A stretch of DNA of 64,000 bases from Mesorhizobium loti R88b. Its GTDB lineage: Bacteria > Pseudomonadota > Alphaproteobacteria > Rhizobiales > Rhizobiaceae. The DNA lies in the NCBI RefSeq assembly GCF_013170845.1, contig NZ_CP033367.1:3845001-3909000 (forward strand). The letters run 5' to 3'. A program made the position numbers and the translations under genes. The notes beneath the pieces were generated by a model. The model had not been told where the DNA came from and did no database searches. It saw only the letters and a list, made by a program, of their open reading frames with translations. Positions 51,610-58,780 of this stretch are shown in pieces (the first letter of the stretch is position 1; each line of letters opens with the position of its first letter).

Positions 51610-52611
51610 TCAGGCCGCCAGCAGTTGCTTGCGGTCGACGCGCTCCTGCTGCGGCGAACGGGCATAGAGCTCGCGGTAGCATTTCGAGAAATGCGAGGCC
51701 GAAACGAAGCCGCAGGCGACCGCCACCTCGACCACCGGCATCGACGACTGGATCAGCAGGTGCCTGGCGCGATCGAGCCGGATTTCCAGATAGTAGCGGG
51801 CCGGTGAGCGGCCCATTTCGGTGCGGAACAGCCGCTCGATCTGGCGGCGCGACAGGTCGACATGGTCGGCGATCTCGATCAGCGACAGCGGCTCGGACAG
51901 ATTGCCTTCCATCAGCTCGATGATGGTCAGCACTTTCGAGTTCTGGACGCCGAGGCGGGCCCGCAGCGGCAGGCGCTGGCGGTCGGTCGGGCTGCGCACG
52001 CGGTCGGTCAGTACTTGCTCGCAGACGCGGTTGACGAGGTTGTCGTCGAAATCGTCGCCGATCAGCTTCAGCATCATGTCGAGGGCGGCGGTGCCGCCGG
52101 CGCAGGTGTAGATGTTCTGGTCGATCTCGAAGAGATCGGCAAAGACATTGGCCTTCGGAAACGCCTCGGAAAAGCCGGGCAGGTTTTCCCAGTGGATGGC
52201 GCAGCGCTTGTTGGACAAGAGGCCGGCAGCGGCCAAGATATGCGCGCCGGTGCAGAGGCCACCGACGGCGACGCCGCGATTATACTCCTCCCGCAGCCAG
52301 GCAAAGGCCGACTTGTTCTGATAGCGTTCGACATTGATGCCGCTGCAGACGATGGCCATGTTGGGCCGATCGGGGCCTGCCATCTTCTTGCGTTCTTCTT
52401 CGAGCGACGTGTTGACCGCGCATTCGACACCATTGGAGGCGCGCACCGGCTTGCCGTCGATGCTGGCGAGACGCCACCGATAGGCCTCGTAACCGAGCAT
52501 GCGGTTGGCGGAGCGCAGCGGGTCGAGCGCGGTCGCAAAAGCGATCATGGTGAAATCGGGAACAAGGAAGAACACAAACGACCGCTTGATCGGATGCTTG
52601 ACGGCGTTCAA
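51610..52611 (-). CDS. GlxA-family transcriptional regulator (DJ-1/PfpI + AraC HTH)
   Basis: 333 aa using a TTG start at 52611; the first internal ATG would cut into the family core (VFFLVPDFTMIAFATALDPLR). Residues 10-190 are a class I glutamine amidotransferase-like DJ-1 domain (GLCTGAHILAAAGLL), and the C-terminus has two AraC helix-turn-helix units (LSLIEIADHVDLSRRQIERLFRTEMGRSP, VVEVAVACGFVSASHFSKCYRE). GbdR, CdhR and ArgR-type regulators of betaine, carnitine and arginine catabolism share this layout. Two palindromes with GCGAC half-sites lie upstream (52642-52737). Confidence 0.9.
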   Translation of the reverse strand: MNAVKHPIKRSFVFFLVPDFTMIAFATALDPLRSANRMLGYEAYRWRLASIDGKPVRASNGVECAVNTSLEEERKKMAGPDRPNMAIVCSGINVERYQNKSAFAWLREEYNRGVAVGGLCTGAHILAAAGLLSNKRCAIHWENLPGFSEAFPKANVFADLFEIDQNIYTCAGGTAALDMMLKLIGDDFDDNLVNRVCEQVLTDRVRSPTDRQRLPLRARLGVQNSKVLTIIELMEGNLSEPLSLIEIADHVDLSRRQIERLFRTEMGRSPARYYLEIRLDRARHLLIQSSMPVVEVAVACGFVSASHFSKCYRELYARSPQQERVDRKQLLAA

Positions 52612-52641
52612 GGGAACCTCATCTGGCCATGACGCGAACAG

Positions 52642-52667
52642 GATGTCGCGAATAGCATAGCGACATC
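52642..52667. promoter_or_regulatory. Palindrome upstream of the GlxA-family regulator
   Basis: GATGTCGC (52642-52649) and GCGACATC (52660-52667), a perfect 8-bp inverted repeat with a 10-bp spacer, 31 bp upstream of the regulator start. Possible autoregulatory site. Confidence 0.5.
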
Positions 52668-52715
52668 AGGAAAAACCTTGCCTGTCAATCGGCTACGCCG
52701 TCTGGACGAGATTAA

Positions 52716-52737
52716 ATTTGCGACATGGGTCGCAAAT
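52716..52737. promoter_or_regulatory. Second GCGAC palindrome
   Basis: ATTTGCGAC and GTCGCAAAT, a perfect 9-bp inverted repeat with a 4-bp spacer, sharing GCGAC half-sites with the palindrome at 52642 but at different spacing. It lies between the regulator and the small gene at 52893. Confidence 0.5.
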
Positions 52738-52803
52738 GGGCAATAGGCGTGCAGCGATGCCGGGAAAGCGGCAGTAACTGTTCAAGGCGCGGGCAAAGTG
52801 CGC

Positions 52804-52848
52804 AAAACAAACAAAAACGCCGCTTGGCTGGAGCCAGGCGGCGGCGTT
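52804..52848 (-). terminator. Rho-independent terminator of the 44-aa protein gene
   Basis: On the minus strand, AACGCCGC pairs with GCGGCGTT and is followed by TTTGTTTGTTTT. It lies 45 bp past the stop codon of the small gene. A strong terminator this close supports the reality of that gene. Confidence 0.85.
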
Positions 52849-52892
52849 GCAGTTTTAAAGCAGCGGCAGGGAGGCGCTGCCTGGAAAAAAGC

Positions 52893-53027
52893 TCAGGCGA
52901 CGAAGCCGAGGCGCGCCGCAGCCATGGCGCCGGTCTGGCCGGGCATGGTGTTGGCAAGGCGCTGACGCTCGAGAGCGGTGGTCAGGTTCATTTCGCGGCG
53001 GGCAAAGAGGCGGGCAAAAAGCTTCAT
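52893..53027 (-). CDS. 44-aa small basic protein
   Basis: Too short for most gene calls but well supported. AGGAG is followed directly by three ATG codons in frame (53033, 53030, 53027); the third is at the best distance (6 nt). The product starts MKLFARLFARREMNLTTALE and ends AAARLGFVA; it is basic, with an amphipathic N-terminal helix. A strong terminator follows. Function unknown. Its setting next to a VtlR/LsrB-like LysR gene and two DUF1127-type genes matches the kind of small protein controlled by VtlR in Brucella, which is inference. Confidence 0.7.
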   Translation of the reverse strand: MKLFARLFARREMNLTTALERQRLANTMPGQTGAMAAARLGFVA

Positions 53028-53391
53028 CATCATCTCCTATCGGTTGCTCAGACGGGTCGCCTTCGCTTGATGGAGTGGGGCAGCTCGTTTGCTGGCGCTG
53101 ATATAGGCTTGTGTAAGTGAAAACTAAATCGCAAAAGCGAAGCGCTTGATATGAAATGCGACACCGAATGCGACGGAGTTGGGCATCGCGCTTAAATTTT
53201 GTGATTATTTACAAGGCACTAATTCGAAGTCCGCGCCGCTATGCGGCTTGCTCATATGCGCCATGCGCCGGCGACATGGCTCTAAAACTCATTTGAATAC
53301 AAATAAAATGGTGAAGGCCTGCGTGTTAAAATCGAGAAGGCCTGCCGGGCTGGGTCAGCGCGGCAGGCCTTCAGCATGTGCTACACACGGT
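53028..53391. other. Gap of about 360 bp without a recognised gene
   Basis: It holds the upstream region of the 44-aa protein gene at its left end and the terminator of the DUF1127-type gene at its right end. In between are short dyads (TCGC-AAAA-GCGA near 53129, GCCGC-TAT-GCGGC near 53235) and two ATGCGAC direct repeats (53156-53162 and 53168-53174). In Sinorhizobium the AbcR sRNAs lie beside lsrB; an AbcR homologue could be here, but I could not identify its conserved motifs by eye. Confidence 0.5.
53337..53371 (-). terminator. Terminator of the first DUF1127-type gene
   Basis: AAGGCCTGCC (53337-53346) and GGCAGGCCTT (53362-53371) form a perfect 10-bp stem, 20 bp after the stop of the small gene at 53392. 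On the minus strand it is followed by a T-containing tail (CTCGATTTTAA). Confidence 0.75.
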
Positions 53392-53577
53392 TTACTTTGC
53401 TCCAGCCCAGGATCCGATGCCATTGCGCATGCCGGTCTTGGTGTCGGAAGCTTCAGGCCAGCCAATATCCTTCTGCAGTTCGATCGGCAGGGAGCGGATG
53501 GCGCGTTCGGTCTGGTAGCGGGCGCGTGCCGCGCTGAATTCAGTCGCGATGCGACCGAGGGACGACAGGATAGACAT
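53392..53577 (-). CDS. DUF1127-type small protein (copy 1)
   Basis: 61 aa: MSILSSLGRIATEFSAAR, then RAIRSLPIELQKDIGWPEAS. The segment LPxExQKDIGWP is the DUF1127 signature variant, and the gene at 55912 encodes a paralogue of the same length. AGGAGAAAT precedes the ATG. DUF1127 proteins are tiny RNA-binding-like or regulatory proteins of Rhizobiales linked to sugar and phosphate metabolism. It is divergent from the LysR gene at 53800, with about 220 bp in between that should hold both promoters. Confidence 0.85.
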   Translation of the reverse strand: MSILSSLGRIATEFSAARARYQTERAIRSLPIELQKDIGWPEASDTKTGMRNGIGSWAGAK

Positions 53578-53799
53578 TTCATTTCTCCTAGTGCGCCGGG
53601 CAGGGATGCCGGGCAGCGGTTGGTTACGTCAGGTCTGTTTCAGCTTCATTTCATGTCGATTACAGGTCTGTGTCGTGTTGGTTTCGTGGCTGCATCTGGC
53701 AGCATCCTGTCTCGACAAGATTGACTATCCTCCCAAACTGATGTTCAATCAAACGAAATGGAATGATGTTTTGTATCAGAAAAATTGAAGGTCGATCCC

Positions 53800-54699
53800 A
53801 TGAACGCCCCGCTCAATCATCCGCTGCCGCTGCTCGATCTCGACGTTTTGCGCACTTTCGTGGCGATTGCAGAGACCGGCAGCTTCACCACCGCCGCCAA
53901 TGCGGTGTTCCGCACGCCCTCGGCTGTCTCCATGCAGATCAAGAAGCTGGAAGACATTCTTGGCCGCTCGGTGTTCGCGCGTGACGCGCGCTCGGTGTCG
54001 CTGACCACGGATGGGGAGGTGCTGCTTGGCTATGCACGCCGGCTGCTGTCGATCAACCGCGAGGTGGTGTCGAAGTTCATCATTCCCGACATTGTCGGTG
54101 TCGTTCGACTAGGCTCGCCGGATGATTATGGCGAGCGCGTGCTGCCGCATGTGCTGAAGCGCTTCGCGCAGTCGCACCCCTCGATTGCCGTCGACGTCAC
54201 CATCGACCAGAGCAGCAATCTGCGCCGCCGCATGGACGACCGGGCGCTCGACATCACGCTTCTGACCAACTCCTACAAGACCAGCGCGCTCGGCGCCGAG
54301 GTGCTTTTGACCGAGCCCATCGTGTGGGCCGGCGCCAAGGGTGGATGCGCGCATCTGCGCGAACCGCTGCCGGTGTCATTGTGGGAAGAGGGGTGCGCCT
54401 GGCGGGCAGGGGCGCTTGACGCGCTTGGCCGCGAGGGCCGCAACTATCGCGTTGCTTACATGAGCGCGCATACAGCCGGCCAGCGCGCCGCGATCATGGC
54501 CGATCTTGCGGTCGCGCCGCTGCCGAGATCGTTCCTCGGCAATGACATGGTCGAGCTCTGCCCGAAGGACGGCATGCCCGATATCGGTACCTACAATCTG
54601 GCCATGGTGGTGGCGCCCGACGCCAGCGCGCCGGTTAAGGCTGTCGCCGACCACATCCGCGACACGTTCGAAGTGTTCCGGGAAACCGGCAAGTTCTGA
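53800..54699 (+). CDS. LysR-family regulator, LsrB/VtlR-like
   Basis: 299 aa from the ATG at 53800, with GAAGG nine bases before it. The N-terminal winged helix reads LLDLDVLRTFVAIAETGSFTTAANAVFRTPSAVSMQIKKLEDILG, close to how I recall LsrB of Sinorhizobium/Agrobacterium and VtlR of Brucella. The remainder is a substrate-binding-like effector domain. In those species the protein activates the AbcR2 sRNA and several very small proteins, affecting transport, envelope stress and host interaction. Here it is divergent from one DUF1127-type gene, and two further small genes lie within 2.3 kb. Confidence 0.85.
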   Translation: MNAPLNHPLPLLDLDVLRTFVAIAETGSFTTAANAVFRTPSAVSMQIKKLEDILGRSVFARDARSVSLTTDGEVLLGYARRLLSINREVVSKFIIPDIVGVVRLGSPDDYGERVLPHVLKRFAQSHPSIAVDVTIDQSSNLRRRMDDRALDITLLTNSYKTSALGAEVLLTEPIVWAGAKGGCAHLREPLPVSLWEEGCAWRAGALDALGREGRNYRVAYMSAHTAGQRAAIMADLAVAPLPRSFLGNDMVELCPKDGMPDIGTYNLAMVVAPDASAPVKAVADHIRDTFEVFRETGKF

Positions 54700-54723
54700 T
54701 CGTCAGATACTGGACCGGAAGCG

Positions 54724-55677
54724 CTACTCCGCAGCCTCCGCGGAGGGCGCCTCGTACCTTGTTCTCATGTTTTGCCCGATCGGCTCGCGGCTCTCGCTGA
54801 GGAACGCGACGATGTGCTGGCGGGCGCGGCGCGATTCCGGCATGTCGATCAGCGGCCAGACGTGGAACATGCCTTGCTCATAGATGACATCGATTTCGAC
54901 GCCGGCGGCACGCGCCTTTTCGGCGAAGATCAGATTGTCAGGACTGAGCAAGTCGTGCGAGCCGGTCAGAAGCAGCGTTTTCGGCAAAACTGAAAGATCG
55001 CCATAGAGCGGGCTGATGTGCCAATCGCTGCGGTCGATGCCGGCGCTGTACATACGGATCGCTTCCAGGCCGCCGGGGATGCCCAGCCAGGGATCATTGC
55101 GCTCCGCCTCGAACAGCTTGGGGTTGGAGAGCGACATGTCGAGGCCGGGTGAAATCAGCACATGGCGCGACGGCAGCGGCAGGGCCTCTTCGGCGGCCAT
55201 CATGGTCAGCACCACGGCCATGTTGCCGCCGGCGGAATCGCCCATGAAGATGATATCTTCCGCCTCTGTCTCCTCGAGCATTTCGCGATAGACATCGCCG
55301 ACCATGCCGAACATGGCGTGGAAATCGTGTTCGGGGGCGATGGGATAGATCGGCACGGTAATGCCGTAGCCCAGCCGGTCGGCCATGTCGGCGATCAGGT
55401 GCCAGTGATAGGGCGTGATCTCAAAGACATAGGCGCCGCCGTGCAGGTAGAGAATCCGCTTGCGCTCGCCGGCTCGGGGGGCGATCTCGTAGACTGGAAA
55501 GCCGTCGACGGTGCGCGTCTCGATGTCGAAACGCTGGTGCAAAGAGGCCGGCGGGCGATGATCCTCGGTCTTGCGCGCGGCCGCGATCCAGCGCTGCAGG
55601 TTTTCCGGGCTGGAAAATGCTTGCTTGCGGCTGTGCCTGAGCACGAAGGACACGAAATGGCTTTTCAAACTTGGCAT
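54724..55677 (-). CDS. Alpha/beta hydrolase (hormone-sensitive-lipase-like esterase)
   Basis: 317 aa from the ATG at 55677 (MPSLKSHFVSFVLRHSRKQ). It has the oxyanion motif LHGGAYVF (residues 78-85), the nucleophile elbow GDSAGG (S148), a likely acid in TGSHDLLSP and the histidine in GMFHVWPL, the HSL/acetyl-hydrolase family pattern. It would hydrolyse short-chain esters in the cytoplasm. It lies on the opposite strand to the LysR gene, 24 bp from its stop. No terminator is visible between them. Confidence 0.88.
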   Translation of the reverse strand: MPSLKSHFVSFVLRHSRKQAFSSPENLQRWIAAARKTEDHRPPASLHQRFDIETRTVDGFPVYEIAPRAGERKRILYLHGGAYVFEITPYHWHLIADMADRLGYGITVPIYPIAPEHDFHAMFGMVGDVYREMLEETEAEDIIFMGDSAGGNMAVVLTMMAAEEALPLPSRHVLISPGLDMSLSNPKLFEAERNDPWLGIPGGLEAIRMYSAGIDRSDWHISPLYGDLSVLPKTLLLTGSHDLLSPDNLIFAEKARAAGVEIDVIYEQGMFHVWPLIDMPESRRARQHIVAFLSESREPIGQNMRTRYEAPSAEAAE

Positions 55678-55911
55678 GCGGATACACGAACTTCGGCTGC
55701 AGCCGACTAAGAGAATTCCCCTCTCTTGCGAAGATCGTACCTTGGCCGAAAATGTCAAGATTTACGCAGTGTGCCACACGGCGGTGTGATCCGCGCTAGC
55801 GCGGTCAGCGGCGCGGCAAAAGTGCCGCGCGCAGCTGGTTGCTGGTTGCGGCCGGGGATGGGCGAGATCCCTGGCGGATGCCGAGCAATTTGCATTTGTC
55901 GGCGAAGGTCA

Positions 55912-56097
55912 TCAGCGTGCCGCACTCCAGATGGCGTTGTGAAGCACGGCCTTCTTGCTGGATCGCGGCGACACCGGCCAGCCAATATCCTTCTGGATCT
56001 CGGGCGGCAGGCTGTTCAGCAGGCGCAGCGCCTTGCTGCGGTCATGGGCATTCTTGATGGCCGCGCCGTAGCGGCCCAGGCTTTCGAGCATCGACAT
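55912..56097 (-). CDS. DUF1127-type small protein (copy 2)
   Basis: 61 aa from the ATG at 56097: MSMLESLGRYGAAIKNA, then RLLNSLPPEIQKDIGWPVSP. It aligns over its whole length with the protein at 53392-53577. AGGGAGACAACG precedes the start. The upstream 180 bp contain two strong palindromes (56204-56229 and 56230-56243). A GCGCGGCA/TGCCGCGC hairpin at 55811-55830, about 80 bp past the stop, may end the transcript. Probably a co-regulated paralogue in the LysR/small-protein group. Confidence 0.82.
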   Translation of the reverse strand: MSMLESLGRYGAAIKNAHDRSKALRLLNSLPPEIQKDIGWPVSPRSSKKAVLHNAIWSAAR

Positions 56098-56203
56098 CGT
56101 TGTCTCCCTTGGAGCGTTGTGGCGGCCAATTTCTGACCGCCATTCGATGCCGGTTAAATGCTCCCGTGATGTATCTGATGGATTTCGCGAAAACAGCGTT
56201 TCG

Positions 56204-56229
56204 GTTTCCGGATCGAGCGATCCGGAAAC
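56204..56229. repeat. Perfect 12-bp inverted repeat
   Basis: GTTTCCGGATCG and CGATCCGGAAAC with a 2-nt gap. It lies between the activator gene (stop at 56279) and the DUF1127-type gene start (56097). It could terminate the activator transcript as a hairpin, or belong to a dispersed palindrome family. Confidence 0.65.
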
Positions 56230-56243
56230 ATTTGCATGCAAAT
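56230..56243. promoter_or_regulatory. Perfect 14-bp palindrome ATTTGCATGCAAAT
   Basis: Directly adjacent to the 26-bp dyad and about 133 bp upstream of the DUF1127-type start. A gapless palindrome of this size suggests a dimeric regulator site; the regulator is unknown. Confidence 0.4.
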
Positions 56244-56278
56244 GAGTTTGATGTGTCGGCCGCCCTTGAAGGCCGCTT

Positions 56279-58369
56279 TTACTCGCGGCTGCGCCTTGCT
56301 GCGTGGCCTTCGCGAGAGCGTCGACGTGGGGCGGCGTCGCCGGCGATGCCGTCTTCGCTGACCGTCTTGCGCGGCGGCAGTTTCACCGCCGCCGACAGTT
56401 TCGGGAACGGATCGACCTTGTTGGGCAGCGCCATGGCGTAGACGAAGTGTTCCTGGAATTTTGGCTCGAGCGCGGTCTCGATCTTTTCGATCTGGCTGAC
56501 GGTCTCCTCGATTTCGCGGCGATAGCCGCGGTTCAAGAGCGCCATGCGCGCACCCGCACCCGCGGCGTTGCCGACGGCCGAGACCTTGTCGAGGTCGCAA
56601 TCGGGGATCAGGCCCAGCACCATGGCGTATTTCGGATCGATGAAAGAGCCGAAGGCGCCGGCGAAATGGATGCGGTCGACATGCTCGGTGTTCTGCTTTT
56701 CCATCAACAGCTTGGTGCCGGCATAGAGCGCTGCCTTGGCGAGCTGGATGGCGCGCACGTCGGTCTGGGTGATGGTGATCTTCGGCCCATCTTCCTTCGA
56801 GGCGTCGGAGCCTTCCTTCAGCACGTAGGAGAAGGTGCGGCCGTTGGCGATAACCCGTGGCGATCGCATGCTGAGTGATCCGTCGACGACGCCATCCTCC
56901 GAGATGATGCCGGCGAGATACATCTCGGCCACGATTTCGATGATGCCGGAGCCGCAAATACCGGTGACGCCGGTCGCCTGCACGCTGTCCAGGAAACCCG
57001 GTTCGTCGGACCACAGCTCCGAGCCGATGACACGGTACTTTGGCTCCAGCGTCTCGGGATCGATGCGCACGCGCTCGATGGCGCCGGGCGCCGCCCTCTG
57101 GCCGCCGGAGATTTCGGCGCCCTCGAAGGCCGGGCCGGTGGGCGAGGAGGCCGCCACCACCCGCGCACGATTGCCGAGCACGATCTCGGCATTGGTGCCG
57201 ACGTCGACGATCAGCATCATCTCGTCCTGGCGATGCGGCCCTTCCGACAGTGTGACAGCCGCTGCGTCGGCGCCGACATGGCCAGCGATGCAAGGCAGCA
57301 TATAGAGGCGCGCGCCCTGGTTGAGCTTGAGGCCGATGTCGGAGGCCTTGATGCGCACGGCACCCGAGACCGCTAGCGCGAAGGGGGCACCGCCAAGCTC
57401 TGTAGGATCGATGCCGAGGAAGAGATGGTGCATGATCGGATTGCCGACGAAGACGCTGTCCAGGATGTCGTTGCGCTGGACATTGCCTTCCGCGCAGACC
57501 TTGTCGACAAGGCTGGAGATCGCCTCGCGCACGGCGACCGTCATGCCTTCGCGGCCGTCCGGGTTCATCATCACATAGGAGACGCGGCTCATCAGATCCT
57601 CGCCAAAGCGGATCTGCGGGTTCGATGTGCCGGAGGACGCAGCGACGCGGCCCGACAGCAGCGACACCAGATGCATGGCAATGGTGGTCGAGCCGATATC
57701 GCAGGCCAGACCATAGGCCTCGTTCTTGAGGCCCGGCCACAAAGCGATGACCCGCGCTATGTCGCTGTCGGCATCCTTGTGGATGGCGGCGGTGGCGGTC
57801 CAGTTGCCCTTGCGCAGGATGCCTTGCACCTGCGGCAGCAAGTAGAAATCGAATTCGAGGTTCTTGAAGCCCCAGTCCTTCATCAGCGCGATCTTGAGCC
57901 GGTCGAGATCGCCGAGCGGCTTGTGCATGTCGGGTTCTTCGATCTCGACATAGCACATGCGGATCGCCGTATCGCGGGCGATGACCCTGGTGTCGGCATC
58001 CTTACGGATGGTCTGCGCATTGATGACCGTGTCCTGCGGCACGTCGATGACGAGGTCGCCGAGGATCTGCGCCGAGCAGGACAGGCGGCGCCGTTCGGGC
58101 AAGCCGCGCACGCGTTCGTAGCGCTCTTCCTTCGGGCCCTTGGGCGAAATGTGGTCGTTGGAAGAGACGATCTTGTGCTTGGCGAAATTGCCTTCCTGCA
58201 CCTCGATCTGGCAGCGCCCGCACGTGGCGCGGCCGCCGCACACGCTTTCGACATAGACGCCGAGCTGCCGCGCGGCATCGAGCACCGGCGTGCCGACAGG
58301 AAACCGCCCGCGCTTGCCCGACGGCATGAACAGCACGAGTGGATCGGTGATGTTGGCAGGCGAGTTCAT
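56279..58369 (-). CDS. Corrinoid reductive activator (RACo/RamA-like; 2Fe-2S plus ASKHA/DUF4445)
   Basis: 696 aa. An N-terminal ferredoxin domain holds C44-x5-C50-x2-C53 and C98 (ESVCGGRATCGRC, RRLSCSAQ). The large C-terminal part is an ASKHA ATPase-like domain with LACDIGSTTIAMHL, MLIVDVGTNAEIVLGN and IHFAGAFGSFIDP. Proteins of this type use reduced ferredoxin and ATP to reactivate Co(II) corrinoid enzymes. The downstream-coded partner system (58781-61811) performs methyl transfer to or from folate. The last 30 residues are a basic, Arg-rich tail that is unusual for the family. In some alphaproteobacteria a RamA-like protein serves a split MetH. Confidence 0.88.
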   Translation of the reverse strand: MNSPANITDPLVLFMPSGKRGRFPVGTPVLDAARQLGVYVESVCGGRATCGRCQIEVQEGNFAKHKIVSSNDHISPKGPKEERYERVRGLPERRRLSCSAQILGDLVIDVPQDTVINAQTIRKDADTRVIARDTAIRMCYVEIEEPDMHKPLGDLDRLKIALMKDWGFKNLEFDFYLLPQVQGILRKGNWTATAAIHKDADSDIARVIALWPGLKNEAYGLACDIGSTTIAMHLVSLLSGRVAASSGTSNPQIRFGEDLMSRVSYVMMNPDGREGMTVAVREAISSLVDKVCAEGNVQRNDILDSVFVGNPIMHHLFLGIDPTELGGAPFALAVSGAVRIKASDIGLKLNQGARLYMLPCIAGHVGADAAAVTLSEGPHRQDEMMLIVDVGTNAEIVLGNRARVVAASSPTGPAFEGAEISGGQRAAPGAIERVRIDPETLEPKYRVIGSELWSDEPGFLDSVQATGVTGICGSGIIEIVAEMYLAGIISEDGVVDGSLSMRSPRVIANGRTFSYVLKEGSDASKEDGPKITITQTDVRAIQLAKAALYAGTKLLMEKQNTEHVDRIHFAGAFGSFIDPKYAMVLGLIPDCDLDKVSAVGNAAGAGARMALLNRGYRREIEETVSQIEKIETALEPKFQEHFVYAMALPNKVDPFPKLSAAVKLPPRKTVSEDGIAGDAAPRRRSREGHAARRSRE

Positions 58370-58440
58370 GCTTACACGTGTCTCGGTAGGGATTGTCGAT
58401 ACCGTTTAACGGATCGTTTCAGTATTGGGCGGAGTGTCTG

Positions 58441-58701
58441 ATGGTCCAGAGGCCAATCATGTCCGAGCTCCTGCTGTCCAGCATATTCACTGCTTTTACC
58501 ATGGTGCGCCTGCTGAGGGGCCCATGGCTGCGCAATCCGCAATATCTGGCCACCGGAATTCTCGGCGCGATCGTCGCGGTGCTGGTGCTGCACGGAGTCT
58601 GGCCCGCCTATGACGATGATTTCATCATAGGCGGCGTGACCGGTATATTCGGATCGTGGGCGGGAATGGCAGTGTTCGACGCCATATTGGGCATGGCCTG
58701 A
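58441..58701 (+). CDS. Small hypothetical membrane protein
   Basis: 86 aa from the ATG at 58441 (the frame extends to a TTG at 58393). Two or three hydrophobic segments are visible (YLATGILGAIVAVLVLHGVW, FIIGGVTGIFGSWAGMAVFDAILG). It is divergent from the activator gene and lies on the opposite strand to the methyl-transfer genes. No family is recognised. It could be real since it is conserved-looking and has an acceptable AGTGTCTG leader, but evidence is modest. Confidence 0.5.
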   Translation: MVQRPIMSELLLSSIFTAFTMVRLLRGPWLRNPQYLATGILGAIVAVLVLHGVWPAYDDDFIIGGVTGIFGSWAGMAVFDAILGMA

Positions 58702-58780
58702 GCGCAAAGCAGACGCGTCCGACCGCATCAACGATGCGATCGGTCCAACGTGGTTTGCAGCTCGGCTCACGATTGCGCGC

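Noticed and set aside
53028..53391. AbcR small RNA gene
   Set aside because: Position relative to the LsrB-like gene is suggestive, but no clear promoter-stem-terminator series with known AbcR motifs could be identified by eye.
56154..57956. 600-codon minus-strand frame overlapping the activator gene
   Set aside because: Arg/His-rich translation out of frame with a gene that carries complete 2Fe-2S and ASKHA motifs.
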